From NCBI RefSeq assembly GCF_040869045.1, contig NC_090322.1, forward strand, positions 278,902,662 to 278,966,661: DNA of 64,000 bases. Direction: 5' to 3'. Source of the stretch: Eurosta solidaginis. Its lineage: Eukaryota; Arthropoda; Insecta; Diptera; Tephritidae. Position numbers and translations under genes: made by a program. The notes under the pieces are model-generated. The model worked only from the letters and a program-made list of their open reading frames with translations, was not told the origin of the DNA and did no database searches. Within the stretch, counting starts at the first letter, position 1; the number at the start of each line of letters is the position of its first letter. Below, in pieces: positions 52,214 through 63,880 of the stretch.

Positions 52214-53495
52214 TTACTGGCTTAGTTCGTCCTCCCTCAGTGTTCGCTCCTGAGGGGCGCTGGCGTTTAAAGCGCGAACGTTTGCGTTTCGACCGCTACT
52301 GTTTGAGGATCTTGAATTGTTGTTTCTATTGTCACTATTGTTTGGATTAGGATTGGTATTTGGACGCGTATTATTATTGTGATTATTCTGATATCTATTA
52401 TCTTTGATTATTATTACCGTTATAGTTACTATTGTATGAAAATGAACTGTTATTATTTCTATAACCAGTATAGCCGCGGTTTGGGTAAAAACCTCGATAA
52501 CTACCACGTGAATTTCTAAATGTACTGTTACCACGTGATCGAAAAGCTAAAACCTGACGCTCAGTTACTTCATTGTTTTGTTCTACAATTAATTTTGCTA
52601 CCACGTCTTTCGGATCAGTAAATGCTGTTGAGGATAGAATGGTTTTTACTAAATTTGATTTTGCATTTAGACGACACACGTTAACAGTTTGTTCGACTGC
52701 CATTTCATGAGCTTTCGCTTGAGTGATCGCTTAAATAATAAGAGACCGCTCAAGTGAGTCAGTTAAATCTTCAACTTTTTTGGCAAAATCTGTATAATTG
52801 TTTCCGTTAACATGTAACGCTGCAATTCTCCCTGCTACAACTTTCGAGTTGTCTGGTTTGATCCTATTACGTAGAGCTGTTTTAATTTCGTTGACTACTT
52901 GTGTTGGTATTGCTTCACGAGCTTTACCCTCTAATTTTGATTTTAAGAATGCTATAAAAGTATCGGTTAAATCTGCAGTGGCGAATTGTTCGAGTAATGC
53001 AATTTTGTCTATGAAAGAATCAAGTGCTAGGGGATCACCACTGTAGTTTTCTCTAATAGAATTAGCACATGTGTTAATAAAAATTTTCTTTTCCTCAAGT
53101 GTTGCCATGATTTGATCGTTAAGATCTGGAGCTGAATTAGCAGAAGATGAGGCCACGTTTGTACTAATTGGATCGTTAAGATCTGGGTTTACGCTGGAAG
53201 AAGGGTTAACTAAGTTTGTACTATTTGGGTCGTTAGGATCTGATTTTAAAGTAGAAGAAGTTAAAATTTCACTATTTGAATCGGTAAGATTTGAAACTAA
53301 ATTAGAAGTTAAATTTTTAATGGAAGAATTTTCGAAGCCTGGAAAATCTGTTGATAAAGAAAATCTATTTTCCTGGTTTGTGACTTTTTCGGTCGAGGAT
53401 GAAGCTAAACTTTCGTAGCTTGAGCCTGATTTATCTGAATCGGATTCTGAATCTGAAGTTTTTTGCACTTGTCTACCACTTCTAAGGTTGTACAT
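52214..53495 (-). pseudogene. Element 2 gag
   Basis: ATG at 53495 gives MYNLRSGRQVQKTSDSESDS, a Ser/Asn/Asp-rich N-terminus with repeated NDPNSTN-type phrases. The capsid-like part follows (ATLEEKKIFINTCANSIREN, YSGDPLALDSFIDKIALLEQ, SKLEGKAREAIPTQVVNEIK). A single in-frame TAA at 52731-52733 interrupts it and the same frame continues as AITQAKAHEMAVEQTVNVCR. The nucleocapsid end is Arg/Asn/Gly-rich (FRSRGNSTFRNSRGSYRGFY) with no Cys-His knuckle, followed by a shift near 52400 into a poly-Asn stretch. Confidence 0.8.
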
Positions 53496-53792
53496 ATGAA
53501 ATTACTAAAGCACTTGTTTGAATGTTGAATTTATATTTGATGTTAGACTGTTAGGAAAAAGAGCGACGGAAGAGAAAAAAAAAATTTATAAAAGGGAACT
53601 GAATTGCAGGTGAATAGTCGCTATTTAACAATTTATTAGAAGAATTAATTGAAACTGCAGTAAATTTGAATGGAAAAAAAAATATCTATAAAAATGAATG
53701 ATTTTAAAATGGCTCAAAAGTATGTACGTATTAATTGTTAAAAGTCTCAAAATGTAATCACGGACGCACCGCTTTATTCAAAAAAATCTCAA

Positions 53793-54065
53793 TTTGGTTT
53801 TTCACGGAACCACCGCATGTATTAAAAATTGAATTGGTTTTTCACGGAACCACCGCATGTAATAAAAATTTAATTGGTTTTTCACGGAACCACCGCATGT
53901 AATAAAAAAATCTTAATTGGTTTTTAACGGAACCAACGCATATTGTCAAAAAAAATTACTTGGTTTTTAACGGAACCCACCGTATGTATCAAAAAAAAAT
54001 TAATTGGTTTTTTCGAAAACCACCGTATGTATCAAAAAAAAATTAATTGTTTTTATCGAAAACCA
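53793..54065. repeat. ~40-bp tandem repeat in the leader of element 2
   Basis: About seven units of ttggtttttcacggaaccac plus cgcatgtaataaaaat, clean in the first three and degraded toward 54065. They lie between primer site and gag. Confidence 0.85.
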
Positions 54066-54239
54066 CCCTAATATCAAAATCCAAAATTTGTATGCTATTG
54101 AAACAATCCAAGTTAATTATATGAAAAGCGAATGCATTGCATTTAATTGTAATTAAAATGTTTTATATAAGTATATATGTTTGAAGAAAAAGACCCGTAA
54201 GCAATAATAATTTTAAATACATACATATATATACTTAAT

Positions 54240-55035
54240 TGTCGCTGCTGTTAGTTTACGTTACTGCTGCTGCTGCGCTGGCACACCTGAATCGCTGCTG
54301 GTGTTGTTGCTGCTACTGGTGGTGGTGACAAAATGGCGTTGTATTTGGTGGAATGGTTTTCGTGGTCCGTTATGCGTGGCGTGGCGTGATGTGAGTGCCG
54401 TTAGGTACAGACCCGCTGGTATTACCAAGCTAATACTTTAATTTGGTCGATTAGATTTAGAAATTATAGTTTTAATGAAATTTATTTTAGAAATTAGTAG
54501 GTTGGTTAAATTAGGTTTAGGAATTACAGATTTATTTAATTGTATTTAGAAGTTGTAGTTTTAATGTATTTAATTTAGAAAATTTGTTAAGTTTGCTTTA
54601 AAAATTGTTGTTACATATATTGAATTTGGTTTAGAATTGTAGCTTTATTAGAATTGTAGCTTTTGATTTAAAAAAATTATGAAATTAGATTTAGAAGTTA
54701 TATTTTTATTAAATTTGATTTAGAAATTGTAGATTTAGTGAATTTGATTAGGAAAATTATTAAATTTGTGTTGAAAATCGTAGTTTTATTAAATTTGAAA
54801 TTGGAAAAGTGTTAAATTTGCTTTTTTTTTTTTGTTGGTTAAATTAGATTTGGAAATTGGGGTTTTATTAAATTTGAATTAAATTTGAATGAAAATTGTA
54901 GTTTTAATGATTTGATTTAGGAAATTGTTAAATTTGGTTTAGAAATTGTATTTTAGTTTATTTAATTTGATATTGAGAATTGCAATTTAGCTTTATTAAA
55001 TCTGATGTGAAAATTGTATTTTATTTTTATTAAAT
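54240..55035. repeat. Leader of element 2: GCT-rich patch and AT-rich degenerate repeat
   Basis: 54245-54330 contains ctgctg runs. 54430-55030 is a degenerate repeat of aaatttgatttagaaattgt and gtagttttattaaatttg units of about 40-55 bases. No coding frame. Confidence 0.6.
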
Positions 55036-55176
55036 TTGATATTAAACACCACGCACTTTATCCTTGCTTTCGCACACCACGCACATTATCTTTTCACCGC
55101 TAGCCAAAGACCATCCTTATTTAAAAAAAAAATTTCCCACACTCACCACCAGTCCTTCGTCGAAAATCCGGTTGCC

Positions 55177-55194
55177 GTCCTGTCACGGGCGCCA
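55177..55194 (-). other. Primer-binding site of element 2 (tRNA-Arg)
   Basis: On the minus strand tggcgcccgtgacaggac follows the LTR directly. It is complementary, with one mismatch, to the 3' end of tRNA-Arg (GTCCTGTCACGGTCGCCA), the primer of 412/mdg1-type elements. Confidence 0.8.
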
Positions 55195-56992
55195 TATTGT
55201 GTTCGGCTTCCCTTGCCGAACGAGAACTCACCCTCGATTACAGTGGAGTAATCCCTGATACACGCTGCTTTCAAATTCTTCACCGTCTCTAACATCGTGG
55301 AGGGCGCCGCCTCCAGATTGTGGCCATTCTTAGCAAAAATTTATTAAAAGGAGTTAACGTGGCGGCCTTCTCCGCCAGATTTTCATTGTCCACCAGAAAA
55401 AGACTTTACTTTATTTAATATTTAAATAACACTTTACTTTATTTCAAAGAGAACACGTCCACTGATACCAGTTGCCAGAATTATATTGATGGCGGTGAAA
55501 CATGAAAATGTCGATGTCACTCTTGCCAATCGTTTTTCATGTTTCACCCTACATATATCTGGTTCACTCTTACATATTACATTACAATATCTCATGACGT
55601 ATTATGTTTATATTTTATTCTTTCTCTTTTAATATTCACAATTAAATATCATTGTGAGTAACCATGATTCAATCAGAAGAGGTTTGCTCGACAGACGAAT
55701 TTTTTGACAATTGCAGCCATTTTGCTCCCAAACCGAATTGACATCCGTTAACAGTGTTGTTTCTTTGCAATTTTTCGAAAAATATTAGTAGTAGAAATAG
55801 GAAGCAATCAGTTTACAAATCCCCGATAAGTACTGAAGTGCATAATTCCTTAGAACATTTATTTTAATTTTATGATGAATTTATTAACTATGCCATGATC
55901 TATTAGTGTGGCTGAACATAGGTAATTTTCTGAAAAGTACAGACATCAAGGAATCGTGCACTTTCGTAAACCTATGAACAGACGAAGCCTAAACAACTTC
56001 AAAATTCATCGTTCAACGTCAAAAACTCGACTAGTAAATCGATTTACGTAAAAATGTAATTAGTAAATATCGGAGATGCCATAACGAAATGTACTCATTG
56101 AGCATGTTAACTTATTCATTCCGTACGTTCGGAAAATTCGTCACCATTTAAGAATTTGGGGAATCGGTTTATATTTGGAATATTATGTAGTATATACTTA
56201 TTTGATATATTCGGACTTCGTGAGGTAGTATGAAACGAACGTGTTCCGAATATTCTAAATTAACGGAAGACTTCCATGAATACTCAACGTAAAGGAGCTT
56301 TCCGAAATTTCAGAGTAAAAAGGTGAATACTCCCTGTGTAGCAGGACCGCATAAAAGCTGAACTCTTCTGTCAAAGTCAAGACCGGAATATAAAGTTCTA
56401 AGACAATAAGCCATTTTCTTTTACATTTTTTTTTTTGGCAGACCATGTCGGCTGCCTTTTAAATATAGTCCTATCTCAAAACATTTTTCAAAAACTTCCC
56501 ATTTCATGATTTGTCACAAAAACGCCCTATTTTAGAATTAGATTGAAGAACGCCTCAGAATGATTTTCATTAACTCCCCCTTATGTTAAAATGCATTGAA
56601 CTTATGCTCATATAGGGAGTTTTTGAAACAAATTGTGATAGTGTATTTTTGAATAAAATTCTAAACCAACATAGCTCTTTATAAATTCATGAAATATTTA
56701 GTAGAAAATTATTTATTTCCTCCAAAACCTGTTGCCATTTACAAATTTTTTATCACTACTAATATACTACTAAAGGTACTTTTGTACTACAATTTTCGCT
56801 AAAGGGGATTGAATTATTACCCGTTTTCCTTACTTCGTAAAAGCAACCCGTCCAGATTTTTCAATTTGGGAGTGTCAAAGTTCTGCCGTCATTGAAGAAC
56901 AAACCTCTAGTAATTGAATCATGGTGAGTAACAATGTTGCGATGTGGCCAGATGATTATTAAAAAGTTAATTTGGGGGATTTTATCCTCACA
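55195..56992 (-). repeat. 5' LTR of element 2, interrupted
   Basis: The LTR matches 40573-41097 in two parts (55195-55662 and 56933-56992), separated by the inverted-repeat element at 55663-56923 and its target duplication. Confidence 0.9.
55663..56923. mobile_element. 1.26-kb inverted-repeat element with 9-bp TSD (Mutator-like?)
   Basis: Ends catgattcaatcagaagagg and the reverse of the right end (catgattcaattactagagg) match over about 24 bases with a few changes. The flanks are gtgagtaac (55654-55662 and 56924-56932), a perfect 9-bp repeat, while the other LTR has a single copy at this place, proving insertion. No transposase frame is present. The end CATGATTCAA resembles CATGGTTCAA of the MITE at 5076. 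A partial second copy lies at 61603-62064. Confidence 0.9.
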
Positions 56993-58869
56993 CCCGATTA
57001 CTGCTGAACCCTTTTTCCAAACTAAAGTTAAGTGGTATATCCTGGTTCTTATAGCGCATAATCTTTATCCGCATATCGATTCTGATGTCATGGTCAACTA
57101 AGAAGTCCACTCCCAATATGACTTCATCAACAATCTCCGCCACTATGAATTTGTGTAGAACCATGACCTTCCCAATTAAGACTTCACATATTACTTCTCC
57201 CTGGACTTGGTTATACTTGCCTGTGACCGTACGCAACCTTGCTCCAGGTAATGTCTTTACTCTCCTATTGACCAAATCAGATCGGATTAAGGAATGAGAT
57301 GCGCCCGTATCTACAGTCAGTACACGCTCCTTGCCATCCAGCTTTCCTTTGACGGCAAGACTGCTCGATTTTCTTCCAATTTGCGAGATAGATATCACAG
57401 GACATTGAACAACTGGAGCTAGCTCTCGATCTTTACATCTGGCGCGCTCTTGCTCATCTCCTCCGGCTTTGCGTTTAGGTCCACCCAAGTTGGAACTACC
57501 AGGACCGGTGCTGCAATGACGAGCAATGTGACCTGGGTTACCGCACTTGAAACATTTGATTGCACCATTATTCCTCTGTTGCGTTCCTTTTAAAGCTTCT
57601 AAAATTGCGTCTACCCACTCTCGCCTTTCTACTACCACTCGATGAGCTTTATATGCTGGTTTACTCAATAGTGACGCCATTTCCTGAGTCAATGCATGTG
57701 ATAACGTTTCTGCAAATGTTGGCTTTCGGTTTGCGTATGTAGCTCGCGTTATTTCGACCTCCCGTATGCCGTTTATAAAGCTCAGGATTGTTACCCTTTC
57801 AGTGTATTCCACGGGTGCGTCCGCATTTGCAAGATGAGCCAATCTTTCAATATCTGAAGCAAACTCCCTCAGTGTCTCATTTGCTTTTTGGTAGCGGTTT
57901 TGCAACTCAATTTGGAATATCTTTTTTCTATGCTCGCTTCCATAACGTCGTTCTACAGCACCCATCAATGCTTCATACTGTTCCGTTCGTACTCTGGAAT
58001 CGTCTGTAAGATTTCCGCTGCAGGCCCTTTCAATGCCACGAACAGTGCAGCAAATTTATCTTCCGCATTCCAGTTGTTCACTGCTGCGGTCTTCTCAAAC
58101 TGTAGCTTGAAGACCTGGAAAGGAACAGAACCGCCAAAGGTGTTTTTACCTTTGGATTACTCCTTGAAACTGCTGGGCGATTAAGTTGCAATTCCTGTAT
58201 ACGACCTCTCAAAGCATCCACCTCTGCCTCGAATTTTTCTTCAAACTGCGTTATTTTCTCGTCCATACGCGCTTCCAATTGTGCAGAGATCTGCGATGAT
58301 ACCTGTGCTGAAATTTGTGCCGACATTTCGGATATTCGTGCGTCTTGTGCTTCAATTTTAGATTTTATTTCTGACGATATCTCTGAGATACGTGTTTCTT
58401 GTGATTCCAGTTGGGATGCCATATATGTCTTTTTCTCTTCCAGTTGGGATGCCATATATGTATTCTGATCTTCCAGTTGTGATGACATATTTGTGGATAT
58501 TTGTGACGACATTTCTGAAATGCGCGTTTCTTGTATCTCCAATTGTGATGCCATATATGTTTTCTGTTCTTCCAGTTGGGATGCAATTTGCGACGACATT
58601 GATGTTACTGTCGATGTTTGTGCAGATATTGCAGCCAATATCATGTTCAAGTCTGTGCTGGTAACTGTCTGCGATATTTCTTCCATTTTTGTTGTTTCCT
58701 CACCATCAAGATGAAAGTCATACTCTTCCACGTCAATACCTTCTAATTCCATTGCCTGTCGTAGTCGTTCCTGAAGTTCTAGTTTAATGCCGGTTGTATT
58801 CAATCTACGGCTCTCCAACTCCTTCTTCAGTTGCTGGATCTTCAATTCACTTAACTTTGGCATGTCCAA
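56993..58869 (-). pseudogene. Element 3 gag and protease (SAP motif, coiled coil, zinc knuckle)
   Basis: Starts MDMPKLSELKIQQLKKELES (58869), a SAP motif as in element 1, then a longer set of coiled-coil repeats (ASQLEEQKTYM, ETRISEMSSQIS and variants, about residues 70-190). A shift near 58080 leads to the capsid part; after another near 57970 the long frame 57968-56988 reads ERRYGSEHRKKIFQIELQNR, DIERLAHLANADAPVEYTER, zinc knuckle CFKCGNPGHIARHC and protease VDTGASHSLIRSDLV and VILGVDFLVDHDI. It is cut at the CCCG target of element 2. The gag-protease junction is in one frame here, unlike element 1. Confidence 0.85.
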
Positions 58870-58922
58870 GTTGTATTCGAAGTCTTCAGAATTTATTCAA
58901 CAATTCCTCTTCTGACACCAAT

Positions 58923-59346
58923 TGTAACGAATTTACTGCAATTCCCCTTATTTGCAATCTTCTGCTAACGTTCGTATCGCTAAACTGTTGAATAAATAAC
59001 TCCAATATTGAATAATGGCCTTTATTAAAGTATTTCACAATAACACTTATACTTTGCAACTAGCTTGCTTAATAACCAAACTGACTGATAGCTTAAATGA
59101 AACTGATCTCTCGCCTCCACTGTTGTCGCCCTTTTATACTGTCCGACCCCCTCGTTGCATATTTCTAGGCTTTTCTAATTCCAGAACTTACTAGTTAGTT
59201 ATAAATTTCTCAGCTACAACTACAGATGTATAATTTTTATAGCTTCTCTCATACCCTATGCGCTTGTATGTGTGAGCGACACTTCCACAATCACAATTGC
59301 ATACCTTTAGGAGCATTTCAGATAAGATATCTGCATGTGCTTGTGC
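58923..59346 (-). repeat. Partial second LTR of element 3
   Basis: Carries the same sequence as the 3' 424 bases (in element orientation) of the LTR at 59350-59938, next to the primer site (minus attggtgtcagaagagg at 58906-58922). Only three bases (aat) separate it from the full LTR, so the missing part is its first ~165 bases. Confidence 0.85.
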
Positions 59347-59349
59347 AAT

Positions 59350-59938
59350 TGTAACGAATTTACTGCGATTCTCCTTATTTGCAATCTTCTGCTAACGTTC
59401 GTATCGCTAAACTGTTGAATAAATAACTCCAATATTGAATAATGGAATAATGGCCTTTATTAAAGTACTTCACAATAACACTTATACTTTGCAACTAGCT
59501 TGCTTAATAACCAAACTAACTGATAGCTTAAATGAAACTGATTTCTCGCCTCCACTGTTGTCGCCCTTTTATACTGTCCGACCTCCTCGTTGCATATTTC
59601 TAGGCTTTTCTAATTCCATAACTTACTAGTTAGATATAAATTTCTCAGCTACAACTACAGATGTATAATTTTTATAGCTTCTTTCATACCCCATGCGCTT
59701 GTATGTGTGAGCGACACTTCCACAATCACAATTGCATACCTTTAGGAGCATTTCAGATAAGATATCTGCATGTGCTTGTGCGTTGCTCTCAGATGCGTGT
59801 ACCTACATATGTGTAGACATAATGATTGATTCGTTTATGTAGATACATAATGATTGATTTATGGATGTGCATGCAAGGCGCTGCTTAGCATCGGCCTAGA
59901 GATGGCAGCACCCCTTAGTTTTGCTAATATTCGTAACA
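59350..59938 (-). repeat. 5' LTR of element 3
   Basis: 589 bp, near identical to 39375-39958, with TATA box (cagtataaaaggg near 59565). Confidence 0.9.
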
Positions 59939-59972
59939 ATATAAATATAAAAAAAAATAATCTAGCGTTAAA

Positions 59973-60410
59973 ATGGCGGCTGTTAAAAATAGCGACATCG
60001 TAATACCATTATTTGATGGCACAGACTACAGCAATTTGAGGCTGCGAGTGTTAAAGTTTCTGCAATTCAAAAAATGCAGGGATGCAGCTACGAGAGAGAA
60101 AACGGATTCTGACAAATCTGAGCAGGGGGAGCGTAAAGACATATAAGCAATTACATATACTGTGCCAATTCCAATAAGCAGTTGGAGTACATAAGTGAGC
60201 TCGATTCAGCGTACAAAATAATGTTGAAGTTTGACGAAACGTGTTTAAAAAGTCTACCCTCCTACAAATTGTTTGCCGAAATAACCTTGAATGTGTCAAA
60301 CTAATGAACTATTCTGATGTAAAAAAATGTGTTGAATGTTTTGAGAAGCTAGTTAAAGAGGAAGCAATCTGGTGCAGTCGTAAGTGATCAGGAAAAATTA
60401 AATAACATGA
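59973..60410 (+). pseudogene. Ty1/copia gag remnant
   Basis: ATG 59973 reads MAAVKNSDIVIPLFDGTDYS, NLRLRVLKFLQFKKCRDAAT. After a break come SNKQLEYISELDSAYKIMLK, FDETCLK and, in a further frame, NYSDVKKCVECFEKLVKEE. The order FDGxDYSNW(L)-x-x-RV, then a Tyr/Glu helix region, is the N-terminal gag domain of copia-type elements. Several shifts and stops occur, and no LTR or pol is seen. Confidence 0.7.
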
Positions 60411-60412
60411 TG

Positions 60413-61190
60413 AACAAGTAAGGAAGTCTAAGTTCGGGTGAAACCGAATATTATATATCCAACTGTATACTTTAAATGCAGTTGTTGTTTGTTTTGTGTG
60501 CTTAATAGTGTTACAAGGCTGCGCAATAATACATATACTAATGGTTCTATTCTGAACTAATTTTCGTTTAAAAGAAGCAAAAAGGATACAGTGGCTAACA
60601 CCAATGACCTTGAGCGGGTAGTAATGCAGTTTTCCTTCAGATATGGGGATTTCCCTACTGTTTATTTTAAAATAAAGATATAACAGAACAATAAAAATAC
60701 GATTGGTACAAAACTATTTTTCGCTAAGATTTAACTTATTATATTTGCCTACGACCCTTTTTAAAGTCATTTATATAAAAGTGGGCGTGGTACTCAACCA
60801 ATCTTATCCATTTTTTCTAGAAATATTTCCTGCTATAAAGAAAATATGTGTACCCAATTTTGTTACGATATGTAAATTTTTCTTCGAGTTATGGCTCCCG
60901 AAACATTGAAAATTGCTTAGACAAAAAAGGGGCGGTTCCACACCCATTTTCAGAAATTTTAGTGTTTTCCAATTTAATGTTATAATTCAATTTAGAAAGT
61001 AAAATCAATTTTAATTTTATTACGATCCGTTAATTTTTCTTCGAGTTATGGCTACCGAAACATAGAAAATTGCTTAGTCATAAAAAGGGGCGGTGCCACG
61101 CCCATTTTTTAAAATTTGAAATTTTTCCTATTTATTATTATAAATCCACTTGGGAAATGAAATACCATTGATATAAAGCTCTCTTTTGCA
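60413..61190 (+). repeat. Fly interspersed repeat with 158-bp tandem units
   Basis: Head aagtaaggaagtctaagttc and gggtgaaaccgaatattata. Then a unit (cttcgagttatggctcccga, aggggcggttccacacccat) starting near 60863 and again near 61021 (cttcgagttatggctaccga, aggggcggtgccacgcccat). The head resembles that of the repeat at 35710. Class unknown. Confidence 0.65.
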
Positions 61191-61196
61191 AAGATA

Positions 61197-61570
61197 ATAC
61201 GCGCCCAAAAATATCCAGAGAAGTGTCAAAAGACGCGTATTGACCTCGATAACAATAATTCGAAGGCGGAAATAAAAATTTTAGCTCGTCAAAAGATATT
61301 GACGAAAAACCGAAAAATTACCCCGGGTTGCGTTGGCGGTCTTCAGCTGAGCTTATAAAAAATTACCCTGGCCGGTCCACCAATGAGGTGGGATCAAAAC
61401 TAAATGCGTGCAAAATCCCTTTGTACACAAAATCTTTTTCTGTGCACAAAAACATTACAACAACCACATGAAAATTGCCAATTTCAACTGCAAATATCTC
61501 CGGACAGAGATACAATTTTTCTTTTCCGCCTTCGGATTATTGTTGTCTGTCGATATTTTTAGACGCGTAT
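61197..61570. mobile_element. MITE with ATACGCG ends and TA TSD
   Basis: Left atacgcgcccaaaaatatc and the reverse of the right end (atacgcgtctaaaaatatc) match at 17 of 19 bases. A second inner inverted block is present (ataattcgaaggcgga / tccgccttcggattat). Flanks TA (61195-61196, 61571-61572) suggest Tc1/mariner type. No transposase; the open frame at 61408-61611 is incidental. Confidence 0.7.
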
Positions 61571-61602
61571 TAGCAGTAGACTCCTATTCTCCTATTACCT
61601 TA

Positions 61603-62064
61603 ATAAGTTAACATGCCCAATGAGTACATTTCATTAGGGCATCTCCTTTATTTACTTATGACATTTTTATGTAAATCGATTTCATAGTCGAGGTTTTGAC
61701 GTTGAACGATGAATTTTGAATTGGTTTAGGTTTCGTATATTCATAGGTTTACGAAAGTGCACGATTTCCTGGTGTCCTCACTTTTGATAAAATTACCTAT
61801 GTTCAATGTTTAGTCATACTTATAGATCGAGGCATAGTTAATAAATTCACTATAAAATAAAAAAATAAAATGTTCAAGGAATTATGCAGTTCAGTACTTA
61901 TCGGGTATTTGTAAACTGATTGCTTCCTATTTCTACTACTAATATTTTTCGAAAATTCGCAAAAAAACAACACAGTTAACGGATGTCAATTCGATTTGGG
62001 ATCAAAATGGCTGCAATTGTCAAAAAATGTGTCTGTCGAGCAAACCTCTTGTGATGGAATCATG
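61603..62064. mobile_element. Partial inverted copy of the 55663-56923 element
   Basis: Its complement follows 55663-56122: catgattccatcacaagagg, gtttgctcgacagaca, gcagccattttgatccc, then tttacgaaagtgcacgattt and tttgacgttgaacgatgaat. It ends abruptly at 61603 next to the MITE, so more than half is missing. Confidence 0.8.
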
Positions 62065-62152
62065 TATTGTATCAATATATGGGGGAAAAATGTTTAATAT
62101 TCAAAAATTCATTTCTCGAAAACAACGACTTTTGGCTAATAAGCATTTAGCC

Positions 62153-62394
62153 ATGGTTCAATTATATGGTTGGCTCATCTCATCAGCTGATTTTATTTAT
62201 TTCATTGCATGGTCGATGGGATTGTCAAAAGGAGATGGCAAACTCAAAATGAAACTAACACATTGGCAACATTTTCTTACACATACAAAAACTGCTAAGT
62301 TTTATGTTTCCATTCCATACCATTCGCACCAAGGCCAATAAACAGATTTTCACGATTTGAACAGACATTTTTGTTATTGTACAGATGAGCCAAC
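62153..62394. mobile_element. MITE, second copy of the 5076-5343 family, inverted
   Basis: The interior (tcagctgattttatttattt, ttgcatggtcgatgggattg, tggcaaactcaaaatgaaac) is the inverse of 5101-5320. Flanks catttagcc at 62144-62152 and 62395-62403 give a perfect 9-bp repeat. The right end stops at gagccaac and lacks the outer ~20 TIR bases. Confidence 0.8.
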
Positions 62395-62403
62395 CATTTA
62401 GCC

Positions 62404-63880
62404 AAGTTGAAATATAAACTGTTCACTCAATATAGAAAAAGGTTAAACAAAAAAAAAAAATAACCGTTTTTGAGATATTAATTTTTGAACTATATGCTAT
62501 TGTTTATAAATTTATATAAAAGTAAATGTAATAACGAACATTTCAAAGAAAAATCATGAGAATCAGTTAATTTGTGACAAAGTTATTGACAGTTGAAAAA
62601 ATAGGTGAGTAAAATATCGATTGCATTTTATCGACTTCAATTGCCGATAAATCCGAAAAAAAACACTTGTTTCATTATTTTGACCAAAGAACAACATATT
62701 AAAATTTCATCGAAATCAAAAATCATGTCCCGGGCGGACCGGTTGTCTTGAAATGGAATAAGCCTAGAAAAAACCATACAAATTAATTTTCCTGGAAAAG
62801 TATGCAACGGCATACTTTTTTCCCAACTCTGTTTTGTGTTGACTTTTCTTTCATTCAAATTGGTCATAATTTTCATAAAAATAATTTTGTTTATTTAACA
62901 AAATTAGAGAAATTTGAATATTATCCACACAAAGCGAAGGTAATTTGTTTAAAATAATAATCATAATGCACATCTAAACTCTTTTACCCTTTCCAGGTAC
63001 TTTTCTCCTGGTTTTTGTCGTTCCGAGTGTCTTCTAAAAGCATTTCTTCCGCCGTCGCAAAATGGTCGACGTAGTTGGATCGAAAGACAGGATTATGACT
63101 TTGTCAATGTTTCGGGAGTTGGGAAAATTTATTAGGCTCTATTGGGTGATATAGCGTGCTAGGGGCTATATTTTCATTGAGGCCAGTTACACTCCTGTTA
63201 TCCCTTGCCAAAGTCGCCAAGCATCACTTTTATATTATGGCAGAGTTGGGGCTCGTGCATTACAATGCGATGTATTAAAGAGATCCGACATCGAATCAAA
63301 GCTTTTCTACAATTAACCATATTTCTATCGCATCTCTTTGTAGCTGTTTTGTTTTCTTGTGTGCGTTGTTATATGTGGCAAGTGCCAATCCCAACGCATT
63401 TCTCGGTCTGAAGGCAATAGTGTTTGATTACACATTGTAAAGCATGTTTTCATCAGAAAACCTTCAACTTCAAACAAATTAGGACTGAGTGATCCTAACT
63501 GGTTTTAGCTTTAAGCACACCACTATACTGATAGTCAGTGTACCCGTGATGATTCTATGGTGAATGACGTTTAGGAAGCTTCATACTTGTGTGCATTCTT
63601 TATTACTTCACCCTTCTGTATCTTTTAGCCCTGTATATTATACCACCTTTGCGGTGCTTAGGAGTGAATCTCGGATCGGGTTGTAAAACCTGCTCCATAA
63701 AATGCAGCAGCCGCACGATTCGATGCTCTCGCTAAAACAACAATGCCTGACACGGCAAACGCTCACGTTGTTACTGGAGCCAGCTGCCCGAATAATTTGG
63801 TTAATGCCTGGTAACCGCATAATAGGATAGCCGGGTATTATCTGACCTTTGTTTGTACTCTGCATTCTGCAGTAACTCAT
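62404..63880. other. No gene recognised
   Basis: AT-rich. 62738-62763 (gaccggttgtcttgaaatgg, aataagcct) is the inverse of 25059-25083. The more GC-balanced part 63000-63870 has frames on both strands without recognisable domains or splice pattern. Confidence 0.4.

Larger units (their letters stand above)
40573..56992 (-). mobile_element. 412/mdg1-like Ty3/gypsy element 2, TSD CCCG
   Basis: Flanked by cccg (40569-40572 and 56993-56996). The order in minus orientation is 5' LTR (55195-56992, interrupted), primer site for tRNA-Arg, a long repeat-rich leader, gag (53495-), protease, RT, RNase H, integrase (to 49007), integrase end (42024-41589), 3' UTR and 3' LTR (40573-41097). The RNase H to integrase text (PSSKLSRIRLELSEYNFTIL, YHHETVGTIERNHRVFNEYL) is characteristic of the 412/mdg1 lineage, which fits the tRNA-Arg primer. 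Several stops and shifts occur. No env is seen. Confidence 0.85.
39375..59938 (-). mobile_element. Gypsy element 3 (outermost), TSD ATAT, carrying nested elements
   Basis: Flanked by atat at 39371-39374 and 59939-59942, it reads right to left: LTR (59350-59938), a partial second LTR (58923-59346), gag and protease (58869-56993), then, after the inserted 412-like element (40573-56992), an integrase tail (about 40568-39970), a purine tract next to 39959 and the 3' LTR (39375-39958). RT, RNase H and the integrase core are absent on both sides of the inserted element, so this copy had an internal deletion before it was hit. Its proteins are closest to those of gypsy element 1 (42025-49006). Confidence 0.85.

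Noticed and set aside
62027..62341. 104-codon plus frame
   Set aside because: Crosses the boundary of two inverted-repeat elements. The same sequence inverted at 5.1-5.3 kb is not open.
63638..63880. 80-codon minus frame as a host exon
   Set aside because: No recognisable domain, no clear splice sites. Could not be supported.
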